A stretch of 25,504 nucleotides of DNA from an uncultured Lachnospiraceae bacterium. GTDB taxonomy: Bacteria; Bacillota; Clostridia; Lachnospirales; Lachnospiraceae. The position numbers and the translations under genes were made by a program. The notes beneath the pieces are model-generated. The model saw nothing but the letters and a program-made list of their open reading frames with translations, was not told the DNA's origin and ran no database searches. The DNA lies in NCBI GenBank assembly GCA_910584325.1, contig CAJTZH010000033.1, forward strand, positions 1 through 25,504, given 5' to 3'. This document shows positions 15,846 to 22,958 of this stretch, one piece after another. Each line of letters starts with the position of its first letter. The first letter of the stretch is position 1.

Positions 15846-16877
15846 TTAAGATTGGGGTGACTCAATCTGCCAGTTTTCATCCAAAACAACCCAGCTAAAT
15901 GAACGGTTTGTATAATCCGGACTGTACCATGCCAATCGTGACGGTACCGGTACGTCAACATCATACCCTAATCTTCTGTACTCTATGGAAATAGAAATTT
16001 TCCTAATTTTATATGTCTTTGTATCAAATTCAACCACAATCTTTCCTTCCGGGTCAATAACATTTTTATTTTTCAAACCTATCTCATCCATAATCTTCTG
16101 CGTATTTAAAATCAAACTGCCATAGTCTTTTTCTTCCCTGTATATGACATCGAAATCCTCATCCTTTTCTTCCTGTCCGCCATATGCTGTAAGTTCTTCA
16201 AAATTCAAATTCTCAACATACTCCCTTATTTTTTCAATATAATCCTTATTTTTTTTAATAATATTTGTTTTCTTTTCAAGAACTTCGCTAAAGTCTGGAA
16301 TCCGCATCATTTCTTTTCCTAACAGAGAACCTGCAAAAGTAAATGCACACATAAATACAGTCAAAACAAGTAATATGACCGTCATTCCCCTGTTTTCTGT
16401 CTTACCCTGCTTTTCTTTTTTCTTTCTTAGTATCATCTTTATTTCAGGACAAATGTCTTTTATGACGACAGCAAGAAGCATGACTGCCAACGGCATGCAC
16501 ATCCCTGTAACCACACAAAAAACTCCTATTCCTCCATACATTCCTGAAAAATATCGCCTATTCACGCAGGAAGCTAACGGAAACGCCATAATGATTCCGG
16601 CAGACTGTGTCAAAATAATATCCAATTTAATCAACGCCTGTTCCAAGTCCGAATATTCCCATTTACTGTATCTTTCTATCAACCTTTTTACGAAAAAATA
16701 TTCATAAACAACAAAAAAAACATTTAATAAAAATAAAAGTATTATCAGATGGAACTCAATTTCTAAAATAAGCCATGTCTGTATAAATTCAAACAACACA
16801 CATAAAACATTTGTAATTAAAAATGTAATTATTGTACCAATTAGAATAAATCCCTCTTTTTTTGATATTCTCTGCAT
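15846..16877 (-). CDS. Five-helix membrane protein with extracytoplasmic C-terminal domain, partner of the secreted protease
   Basis: A 343-residue protein that I do not recognise. Five hydrophobic segments are visible (about 10-30, 38-62, 85-105, 112-142, 165-187). A lysine-rich loop between the fourth and fifth helices and a positive N-terminus place both inside, so the last ~155 residues should face outward. That part begins with a charged helical region (about 195-225) and ends in beta-like segments. It starts 16 bases after the stop of the large secreted protein, with AGAGG at about eight bases, so the two are one transcription unit. It is visibly richer in A and T than the flanking maf operon. 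A role as membrane receptor, immunity or processing partner is inference from context. Confidence 0.7.
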   Translation of the reverse strand: MQRISKKEGFILIGTIITFLITNVLCVLFEFIQTWLILEIEFHLIILLFLLNVFFVVYEYFFVKRLIERYSKWEYSDLEQALIKLDIILTQSAGIIMAFPLASCVNRRYFSGMYGGIGVFCVVTGMCMPLAVMLLAVVIKDICPEIKMILRKKKEKQGKTENRGMTVILLVLTVFMCAFTFAGSLLGKEMMRIPDFSEVLEKKTNIIKKNKDYIEKIREYVENLNFEELTAYGGQEEKDEDFDVIYREEKDYGSLILNTQKIMDEIGLKNKNVIDPEGKIVVEFDTKTYKIRKISISIEYRRLGYDVDVPVPSRLAWYSPDYTNRSFSWVVLDENWQIESPQS

Positions 16878-16893
16878 ACAATATGCCTCTTTT

Positions 16894-19800
16894 CTACTTT
16901 GTAATATATAGAAAATTTGTTCTCATAGAAAAAACTTCTAAATATTTCTCATAATCCACATAAAACTTTCGTCCCCATGAAGAAATTCTGAGCATGCATT
17001 TATGTTTTAAAAGCTTGGCAACTTCATCACTATATTCAATAATACCTGTAGCCGTCATATAATGACTCTCTATTGGTTTTTCCTCAGTCAATACATAACC
17101 CTTTTTCTCGTTCCATATATATGTATCTAATCCTGCCTTGTTATCATATGAAAACACAACAGGTATATCCTGCAAAAGCATTTCTTTCATCATTTCCTTT
17201 ACTTTATATTTTTCGTCTGAAAAACAAGCTTCCCATTCCGCTTTGATCGGGATGCCTTCATCCTGTGCAAATTCCATAAATCCACTATCCAACGAGCCTG
17301 ATAAATACTCACCCGGAACTCCCTTTAAAAACATATTTATTTTAAAATAATCCGATATAAATGTAACAAAAGAAATATATGTATCATAATCATTGTTTTT
17401 AAATGAAAAAGTACTGCTGTCCTCAAAATCGGGAATTTCTATCTGCTTTCCTGCCGCCATATAAAACAGCGTATCTGCCGCCGCGATAATCCCGCATCCG
17501 TAATCATCCATATCTTGTCCCGTTCTCGTTCCATTACAGAAAATTTTACTATCCCCGAACGTATTATATATTCCGAACCACCTTTGGTTTCCCCCGTAAG
17601 ATGTATAGGAATTATGGTTATCTGATACCGCCCAGTCATAGTCATTTCTCCGTTCATAATCTACCGAAAAGAAATCATTCTTCAGACTGATTTCCCTGAT
17701 ATCCACCTTCAGTGGATTCGGGTCCGCGAAATGATACTCTGACGCAAATCTCCCGTTATAAAAATCCAGAATCCCGTCACCGTCCGTATCCACCCTCCTC
17801 GGATGCGAATGAATCGGCAGTATCTGCGTGTTTGCCATCACATGCCTTATATACTCCTCATAAATGTTACTCGGCACCCCATGCTGTGTCACGTCCTTCT
17901 TAAACCGCTCCAGCCCCACAACCACATACGAATCCTCACTGTAATTCTCCACACAGTATAATAGCGTCGGCAGCGTAATGCTCCCGTCACAGTTCCATAT
18001 CAGAAGCTTTGTATTCACTTCTTCCCAGTCCGTCAGCCCGTCCCTGTCCGAATCGCAGCCGCCTGTACTGCTTAATGGAGCCTCCAGTATGATTGTCCGG
18101 TAGCCTGTCGCCGTGATTCCTTTAAACACTGTCTGCGGCTTTCCTGCCAGAAACTCTTCAATCCTGTTCCTGTAGAATTCCAGAATCTCCGTCTCCCAGT
18201 ATGGATTTGACATCGAGAAAAACCTTCCCCCTGTCTTTTCCACAAAACTACGCAGTTCACCCGTATAGATCATATACGGACTTGTGCTGTCATGAAGCTC
18301 CGAATAACAGATTCCCCTCTCCGCCATCTCTGCAAGACTCTCCCTAAAGTGGTAAAACCCGATATTTGTTATGCCTGCCGGGATATACATGACAAGCTTC
18401 ACGCTGTCCTGCCTGAAACCTATGTCATCACTTAACACCATGTCAAGCGCCGAACGGTAAAATGTCTCCTCAGTAATCCTGCGGGGCATATAACAGGCAT
18501 ATTCTGAATACTCTTCACTATTATCATACCAGTATGCCTGATTCTTTCCTGCCTGCGTATATGTCCCGTCCAGACGTTCTTCCAGTACGCACATCCTGAC
18601 ATCCTCGTATTCCTGTTCTAAATTCCAGAAATCATACCATGCAATTACATTTGAATTGTCAATAAACATGCTGTCGCTTCCCTCCGTCTGGAGGATATAC
18701 ACCAGATCAACAGGACAGTCATTTTTCACTGCCTCCACGGTCTCTTCCGCTTCCCCGCCGTCCACGGAAAATGCTGACGGTACAGCAGCGCTTCTCATTT
18801 TCATATCCGTCCGGCTGTCTCTTTGGGAAAATAGAGCCTGCGCTTCTTCAAGGAACCGTTCCAGACGCTCTCCCGCTTCCTCATCCCTGTTGCTTACGGA
18901 TTCAAGCCATTGTTCTTCATCCGTCATGAAGGTTCCCTGCTCCGGTTCAGCCGCATCATTCATATCATACGGTATATTCCATTCATCTTCTGCCACATAC
19001 GCCGCGCCTTCCGCACCCAGAAGCCCCGATTCCTCCGCCAGTCCGTAAATCCACTTCTCCATGTCCATCAGGCAGAATATGCCGTCCTTATCAGCGTCCG
19101 CGTACACAAGCCCTTTTTCCTCATCATGGAATGTCTCTACCGGAAGCAGCATGTTGATATTTTCATCAAACCGGAATACGTTTAATCTTCTGATTCCGTG
19201 GAGTTCGGTCGTTTCCTCCCCGAATAAATCCAGCTCGTTTTCACGGATTTCCTCACTGGCATGATAGGTCACGCGCACCGTTTCAAGGCTCATGTCATCA
19301 TTATACCCGATAAAAAGCGGACTGCCAACCGCCGCCTCACAGTCAAAGACCGTGTTATACGACGTTCCGTCCACAGTTACGTTATGTTCCGCCACGCCCG
19401 ACGCATGAAAGGACAGGCTGACCTGATAGGAGTTTCCTGCTGCTTCGTTCACGTCCTTTAATACGGCGCTGTCCGCTCCTATTTCCTGCGGTATGCAGAA
19501 CTGACTGTCCGGAGTCCCGTTCGTTGCGGGATTTAGCGGATTCAGTCCCAGTTTCACTTCATCGCCGTCGCTGATTCCGTCTCCGTCCGTATCGGCATTT
19601 AACGGGTCTGTCCCATATATTTCAATCTCTTCTTTGTCTTCCAGACCGTCATAATCCGTGTCTTTTGTAAGGGGATTCGTTCCAAGAAGATATTCTTCCA
19701 TGTTTGTCAGCCCGTCGCCGTCTTCGTCGGATTCACCGTCCAAAATTCCATCCCCATTGCTGTCCGCAAGAACAGGGCTTGTTCCAAGAAAAAGCACTTC

Positions 19801-20865
19801 ATAACCGTCCGGCAGTCCGTCTCCGTCGCTGTCGGCGTTTTCAGGACTGCTCCCGGACAGGTATTTTTCGTATACGTCAGGAAGACCGTCACCGTCCGTG
19901 TCGGCCGTGTCTTCCCAGTTGATAACCTCCTCCGGTTTCGGTTCCGGTTCAATGCCCGGTTTTGTATAGTCCTCTACGCCATAGACTGTACAGTCCCAAA
20001 TTTTTGGCGCTTCCCCTGTCTTTGTTCCCATAAATCCCACGACATGCTCCCCGCCTGCGGGGATTTCGTTCTGCCATGACGTATGGCTTACCAAGTATGT
20101 GCCGTCTTCGTTTACTGTAAGCTCCCCGTTCCACAGGTTATTAATTACAAAATTTCCGCTAAATGTCATGCTCCAGCCGGAAACCGCGCTGTCGGAATGG
20201 TTACGGATGTGCAGTTCTCCCTGAAACCCTTCTTCCCATTCGCCTGTTATGACAAGCTCTGTCCCAGCCGCGTCCTGCACGTTCTCTGTTACAGTACAGA
20301 GTGATATGTCCAAAGGAACAGAAAGGTTTTCTCCCTCCAGCGTATAGCCGAAGGTTACAAACTGCCCCGGCTCTATGACGCTGTTCCAGCCTGCGTTTTT
20401 CACAGTAATGTTCCCGTCTTTTTCATCTGCCACTGCCGATAATACCGCGTTCCACAGTCCTGTCACGGTTCCCGGTGTTTCAATGGATACCGCCCAGTTT
20501 CTGATAGATGTTTCGCCAGTGTTTTTGAGTCTGATTTCAACCGTTTGATGGTTTTCCCACTCTGATTTGACTGTATAGATAATTTCATAGTTTTCATGGT
20601 TATATGCCCGTTCGACTGCACTGTCAGTCTGTCCGGCTGTACCGTCGGACCATTCGGCTGTATTGTCGGACCATTCGGCTGTATTGTCGGACCATTCGGC
20701 TGTATTGTCGGACACTTCATTGGTTTGCTCCTGCACAATATCCGCATCTGACATAACATTTCCCGCCGCCAGCGCCGTATCAAATGACGACACCATAATC
20801 ACTGCCGCAAGTACAATACTTACTACCCTTTTCACCATATGCCTGTTCCTCTTTGTTACTTTCAT
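16894..20865 (-). CDS. Large secreted multidomain protein: CBM2-like modules, Ca-binding repeats, degenerate vWA, papain-like protease
   Basis: A 1323-residue exported protein. A signal peptide (about 1-34) ends in A-L-A-A. A seven-residue repeat (N-T-A-E-W-S-D) lies at about 53-76. Two CBM2-like beta-sandwich modules follow (about 90-192 and 202-296), each with the W-N and G-W/S-W phrases of that fold. Five to six thrombospondin type 3-like D-x-D-G-D-G calcium repeats cover about 320-447. A beta domain (about 465-610) precedes a vWA-like domain (about 715-905) whose metal site is degraded (Q-T-E-G-S-D-S). Two further calcium repeats (about 937 and 1026) flank a linker. The C-terminal ~225 residues look like a C39/papain-like cysteine protease: G-C-G-I-I-A-A (Cys1124), S-H-Y-M-T-A-T-G (His1268), I-S-S-W-G-R-K-F-Y-V-D-Y. 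No LPxTG or cell-wall anchor is seen. Protease activity is inferred. Confidence 0.85.
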   Translation of the reverse strand: MKVTKRNRHMVKRVVSIVLAAVIMVSSFDTALAAGNVMSDADIVQEQTNEVSDNTAEWSDNTAEWSDNTAEWSDGTAGQTDSAVERAYNHENYEIIYTVKSEWENHQTVEIRLKNTGETSIRNWAVSIETPGTVTGLWNAVLSAVADEKDGNITVKNAGWNSVIEPGQFVTFGYTLEGENLSVPLDISLCTVTENVQDAAGTELVITGEWEEGFQGELHIRNHSDSAVSGWSMTFSGNFVINNLWNGELTVNEDGTYLVSHTSWQNEIPAGGEHVVGFMGTKTGEAPKIWDCTVYGVEDYTKPGIEPEPKPEEVINWEDTADTDGDGLPDVYEKYLSGSSPENADSDGDGLPDGYEVLFLGTSPVLADSNGDGILDGESDEDGDGLTNMEEYLLGTNPLTKDTDYDGLEDKEEIEIYGTDPLNADTDGDGISDGDEVKLGLNPLNPATNGTPDSQFCIPQEIGADSAVLKDVNEAAGNSYQVSLSFHASGVAEHNVTVDGTSYNTVFDCEAAVGSPLFIGYNDDMSLETVRVTYHASEEIRENELDLFGEETTELHGIRRLNVFRFDENINMLLPVETFHDEEKGLVYADADKDGIFCLMDMEKWIYGLAEESGLLGAEGAAYVAEDEWNIPYDMNDAAEPEQGTFMTDEEQWLESVSNRDEEAGERLERFLEEAQALFSQRDSRTDMKMRSAAVPSAFSVDGGEAEETVEAVKNDCPVDLVYILQTEGSDSMFIDNSNVIAWYDFWNLEQEYEDVRMCVLEERLDGTYTQAGKNQAYWYDNSEEYSEYACYMPRRITEETFYRSALDMVLSDDIGFRQDSVKLVMYIPAGITNIGFYHFRESLAEMAERGICYSELHDSTSPYMIYTGELRSFVEKTGGRFFSMSNPYWETEILEFYRNRIEEFLAGKPQTVFKGITATGYRTIILEAPLSSTGGCDSDRDGLTDWEEVNTKLLIWNCDGSITLPTLLYCVENYSEDSYVVVGLERFKKDVTQHGVPSNIYEEYIRHVMANTQILPIHSHPRRVDTDGDGILDFYNGRFASEYHFADPNPLKVDIREISLKNDFFSVDYERRNDYDWAVSDNHNSYTSYGGNQRWFGIYNTFGDSKIFCNGTRTGQDMDDYGCGIIAAADTLFYMAAGKQIEIPDFEDSSTFSFKNNDYDTYISFVTFISDYFKINMFLKGVPGEYLSGSLDSGFMEFAQDEGIPIKAEWEACFSDEKYKVKEMMKEMLLQDIPVVFSYDNKAGLDTYIWNEKKGYVLTEEKPIESHYMTATGIIEYSDEVAKLLKHKCMLRISSWGRKFYVDYEKYLEVFSMRTNFLYITK
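20644..20713 (-). repeat. 21-base tandem repeat in the secreted protease gene
   Basis: Three consecutive near-identical 21-base units plus a partial fourth (20644-20664, 20665-20685, 20686-20706, then to 20713). They encode the N-T-A-E-W-S-D repeat just after the signal peptide. Because the unit is a multiple of three, copy-number change would alter length without breaking the frame. Confidence 0.9.
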
Positions 20866-20920
20866 GTGTTTTTTCCTCTGCTTTCCTAAAATTTATCCTT
20901 CAAACAACAAATCCGGCCAA

Positions 20921-20966
20921 CAAAAAACGCAGGTATATTACAGTTCCATCTGTAATATACCTGCGT
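20921..20966 (-). terminator. Perfect 17-bp terminator-like hairpin in the secreted protease leader
   Basis: Arms 20927-20943 and 20950-20966 are exact inverted copies (ACGCAGGTATATTACAG) around a six-base loop, followed on the minus strand by a run of six T. It stands about 55 bases before the protease start and downstream of the predicted promoter, and 200 bases after the lrp stop. It may end lrp transcripts, attenuate the protease gene, or define a short RNA. Confidence 0.8.
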
Positions 20967-20979
20967 GAAACAGTTTCAC
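20965..20979. promoter_or_regulatory. Palindrome GTGAAACAGTTTCAC, possible operator
   Basis: Seven-base arms GTGAAAC and GTTTCAC are exact inverted copies around one base. It abuts the leader hairpin and lies about 50 bases downstream of the predicted start site. Its form suits a dimeric repressor or roadblock; the protein that binds is not known. Confidence 0.4.
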
Positions 20980-21031
20980 ATGCTTACCCTCATATTGACA
21001 TAACAGAAGTATTGTTTGTTTAATTATTTCC

Positions 21032-21060
21032 ACAATACCATAAACAGTATTTATTGTCAA
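21032..21060 (-). promoter_or_regulatory. Promoter upstream of the secreted protease gene
   Basis: TTGACA (21055-21060) and TATTGT (21032-21037) with a 17-base spacer on the minus strand. A second TTGACA lies ten bases further upstream. A start near 21025 gives a leader of about 160 bases holding the palindrome and the hairpin. The remaining bases between lrp and the protease (20866-21166) show no gene. Confidence 0.6.
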
Positions 21061-21166
21061 TTCGTGTCAAAAATATTTTTCATTAGTCATTCCTTTTTTA
21101 GAGAATTTTCCCGTATGCTTCACCAAAGACAAAATTTTCCCGGCTCATTATGCCAGTAAAAGCACT

Positions 21167-21616
21167 TTACTGCTCCTCATCGACAGCCACCTGTATTCCC
21201 CTTGTCTTCACCGGATTGGAGAACACAATCTGCGTGTAGGTTCTTCCAAATTTCTGAAGTTTCCCGATAAAATTATCCAAATCGTCCGTACTCGGGAAGA
21301 CAACTTTTAACAGCATGGAATAATTCCCCGTGATACAGTTACATTCAATAACATTCGGGCAGGCTTCCACAAACGTATAAAATTCCGGCTTCTGAATGGG
21401 CGCCAGTTCCAGATTGATAAACGCCGTGATATGATACCCCAGTTTCACTTCGTTAATCTTTGCCACATAACCGGTAATAATTTCTTCTTTCTCCAGACGC
21501 TCGATTCGTGCCGAAACTGCCGGCGACGACAGATATACCTGCTCCGCAAGCGCCTTGAGCGGCATTCTTGCATTCTTCTGTAATAATGTAATAATTTTCC
21601 TGTCGATATTATCCAT
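21167..21616 (-). CDS. Lrp/AsnC family transcriptional regulator
   Basis: A 149-residue feast/famine regulator. The N-terminal helix-turn-helix (about 1-60) contains D-R-K-I-I-T-L-L-Q-K-N-A-R and S-S-P-A-V-S-A-R-I-E-R-L-E as recognition helix, and the C-terminal RAM ligand-binding domain (about 65-140) contains I-T-G-N-Y-S-M-L-L-K-V. Such proteins form octamers or dimers that respond to amino acids. A GCGGAGGA site stands about eight bases before the ATG. It has its own promoter and a leader with a terminator-like hairpin. No amino acid gene is adjacent, though ilvN-ilvC lie about 8 kb away; a regulatory link is only possible. Confidence 0.95.
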   Translation of the reverse strand: MDNIDRKIITLLQKNARMPLKALAEQVYLSSPAVSARIERLEKEEIITGYVAKINEVKLGYHITAFINLELAPIQKPEFYTFVEACPNVIECNCITGNYSMLLKVVFPSTDDLDNFIGKLQKFGRTYTQIVFSNPVKTRGIQVAVDEEQ

Positions 21617-21650
21617 TCTGGTATCCTCCGCATTGTATTTCCTATCAGAT

Positions 21651-21687
21651 AAAAAAAGACAATTCCGGTACGCTTCCGAAAATTGTC
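21651..21687 (-). terminator. Terminator-like hairpin in the lrp leader
   Basis: On the minus strand GACAATT (21681-21687) pairs with AATTGTC (21658-21664), extended by CGG/CCG after a small bulge, and is followed by seven T. It lies between the lrp promoter and ribosome site. No minus-strand gene precedes it for more than 1.2 kb, so it is not simply the end of a neighbour. Confidence 0.75.
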
Positions 21688-21720
21688 CTCTTTGACTTAA
21701 CTTTCTTAACTTCTTTCTGC

Positions 21721-21749
21721 ATTATAAATGATTTTCTTAAAAAAATCAA
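21721..21749 (-). promoter_or_regulatory. Promoter of lrp
   Basis: TTGATT (21744-21749) and TATAAT (21721-21726) with a 17-base spacer on the minus strand. A start near 21714 leaves a leader of nearly 100 bases that includes the hairpin at 21651-21687. Confidence 0.75.
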
Positions 21750-21799
21750 CCATTTTTGTAATTTTTTTCTTGCCGTGAAGAAATTTCATGACAATTTGA

Positions 21800-21828
21800 T
21801 TGAACTATCAATGTGGCTGTGATATGAT
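21800..21828 (+). promoter_or_regulatory. Promoter of the plus-strand 218-residue gene
   Basis: TTGAAC (21800-21805) and TATGAT (21823-21828) with a 17-base spacer. TG at 21820-21821 adds an extended -10. It is divergent from the lrp promoter about 50 bases away. Confidence 0.6.
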
Positions 21829-21842
21829 ATCAGGAATATAAA

Positions 21843-21854
21843 CCTAAATTTAGG
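21843..21854. promoter_or_regulatory. Perfect palindrome overlapping the ribosome site
   Basis: CCTAAATTTAGG is a perfect 12-base palindrome whose last bases form part of the AGGAGG ribosome site (21852-21857) of the 218-residue gene. It lies just downstream of the predicted transcription start, where a bound protein could block transcription. It may be chance. Confidence 0.3.
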
Positions 21855-21864
21855 AGGCTATGTT

Positions 21865-22521
21865 ATGACCCGTCAGGAACAGAGAATGGTCAGAGAATTG
21901 CGTGGAACAATTAACCGGGATTTGAAAGCTATTTCAAAATCCTATGGATTCAAAGTGGTCTCCGAATGTGCATATAAGGTAATTGACGGCTTTTTATACG
22001 AAGTATATATCTCAGCACCTCCGATAAAGTGTGGTACAGCAATCAGCGTAAAGATTTCAGTAAAACCCTGCGCGATAGATGACATCTTTTGGAACGTGTA
22101 TGATATGCAGGAAATAGCACGTAAGAAACCTCTTAGTTTTCACATAACCGCGGCTCATGCACCTTATCCACACACCATTAAAGAAATTGAGGTACATGTC
22201 GAATCAATAGCAGAAGCTGGCACAGCTTTAAATGAGGCTCTTCACTTGTCAGACGCTATTATTAACCAGTACCACAGATGTTGTGCAACAATTGCTGGCT
22301 TTAAGGCAGAGATAGCCGATGCGGAAAGTCCGACCGATAGGTTAAATATGGTCCTGTGCGAAATTGTGGAAGAAAATTATCAGAATGCTTTGCTGCTTGC
22401 AGAAAAAGAATTGGAAATAGACCGACATGCTTTGTTTGTTAAAGTAACTGACCAAGGACTAAAAGGTATCTATGAGTATATAAAAGAATTTTGCGAGAAC
22501 AAGATTATGTCAATCCCCTAA
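21865..22521 (+). CDS. Hypothetical protein (218 aa), plus-strand orphan
   Basis: A 218-residue cytosolic-looking protein that I do not recognise. The first ~120 residues seem alpha/beta (helical start, then paired strands such as L-Y-E-V-Y-I-S-A-P and S-V-K-I-S-V-K-P). The remainder is largely helical (about 120-215). The opening, with a helix, then Y-G-F-K-V and strand pairs, is faintly like DUF4304-type proteins, but too weak to name it. It has its own promoter and a strong AGGAGG site, and its base use is more AT-rich than the surrounding housekeeping genes. Being alone on the opposite strand between lrp and DUF1292, it may have been inserted. Confidence 0.75.
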   Translation: MTRQEQRMVRELRGTINRDLKAISKSYGFKVVSECAYKVIDGFLYEVYISAPPIKCGTAISVKISVKPCAIDDIFWNVYDMQEIARKKPLSFHITAAHAPYPHTIKEIEVHVESIAEAGTALNEALHLSDAIINQYHRCCATIAGFKAEIADAESPTDRLNMVLCEIVEENYQNALLLAEKELEIDRHALFVKVTDQGLKGIYEYIKEFCENKIMSIP

Positions 22522-22622
22522 TAGTTACTCCAAAATAAACCGAACAATCCACCAAAACTGGTACTTGCAAAAGACTCCCTATTCTGTTAGAGTGAAAGTA
22601 TCAAAAACCAAAGGAGAGAACT

Positions 22623-22949
22623 ATGGGTAAAAAAGACAACGAGCCGCTTATCCCGGATGATTTTGACACCACCGTCACACTCACACTGGATAATGACGAA
22701 GAACTGGAATGTGCCGTTATTTCGATTTTTGAGGCAGATAACAAACGTTATATCGCACTTCTTCCGCTGGAAGGAGACGACGCCGAGAACGGTGAAGTAT
22801 ATCTGTACCGCTATAACGAGACGGCAGACGGTCAGCCTGACCTTGCGAACATCGAGACCGACGAGGAATTTGAAATTGTTTCCGACGCGTTCGATGAGCT
22901 GTTAGACGAAGCCGAATATCAGGAATTACTTGGGGATGACGAGGATTAA
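22623..22949 (+). CDS. DUF1292 family acidic protein
   Basis: A 108-residue strongly acidic protein of the DUF1292 family, common in Bacillota and of unknown function (the YrzB-like group). Beta strands typical of the family are seen: T-V-T-L-T-L-D-N-D-E-E-L-E-C, then Y-I-A-L-L-P-L, then V-Y-L-Y-R-Y, then F-E-I-V-S-D, with an acidic tail. AAGGAG stands seven bases before the ATG. A weak promoter-like TTGCAA/TTAGAG pair lies upstream (22565-22592). Its stop overlaps that of the convergent helicase gene by four bases. Confidence 0.9.
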   Translation: MGKKDNEPLIPDDFDTTVTLTLDNDEELECAVISIFEADNKRYIALLPLEGDDAENGEVYLYRYNETADGQPDLANIETDEEFEIVSDAFDELLDEAEYQELLGDDED

Positions 22950-22958
22950 TCGTCATCC
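22934..22958. terminator. Shared hairpin at the convergent gene ends
   Basis: GGATGACG (22934-22941) and CGTCATCC (22951-22958) pair around a nine-base loop. The stem lies inside the last codons of both the DUF1292 gene and the opposing helicase gene. T runs are poor on both sides, so it may protect 3' ends or end transcription only partly. Confidence 0.5.

Noticed and set aside
15725..15964. 79-codon minus-strand frame overlapping the membrane protein gene
   Set aside because: It is the shadow of the 15846-16877 gene in another frame and crosses the maf promoter.
17439..20304. Several plus-strand and alternate-frame open frames within the large secreted protein gene
   Set aside because: They are mirror images of the calcium-repeat and vWA coding sequence with low-complexity composition.
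20995..21000. Plus-strand TTGACA as a promoter
   Set aside because: No -10 element at proper distance and no plus-strand gene follows.
21154..21172. CAGTAAA/TTTACTG inverted repeat around the lrp stop codon as a terminator
   Set aside because: Seven-base AT-rich stem with no following T run; too weak to call.
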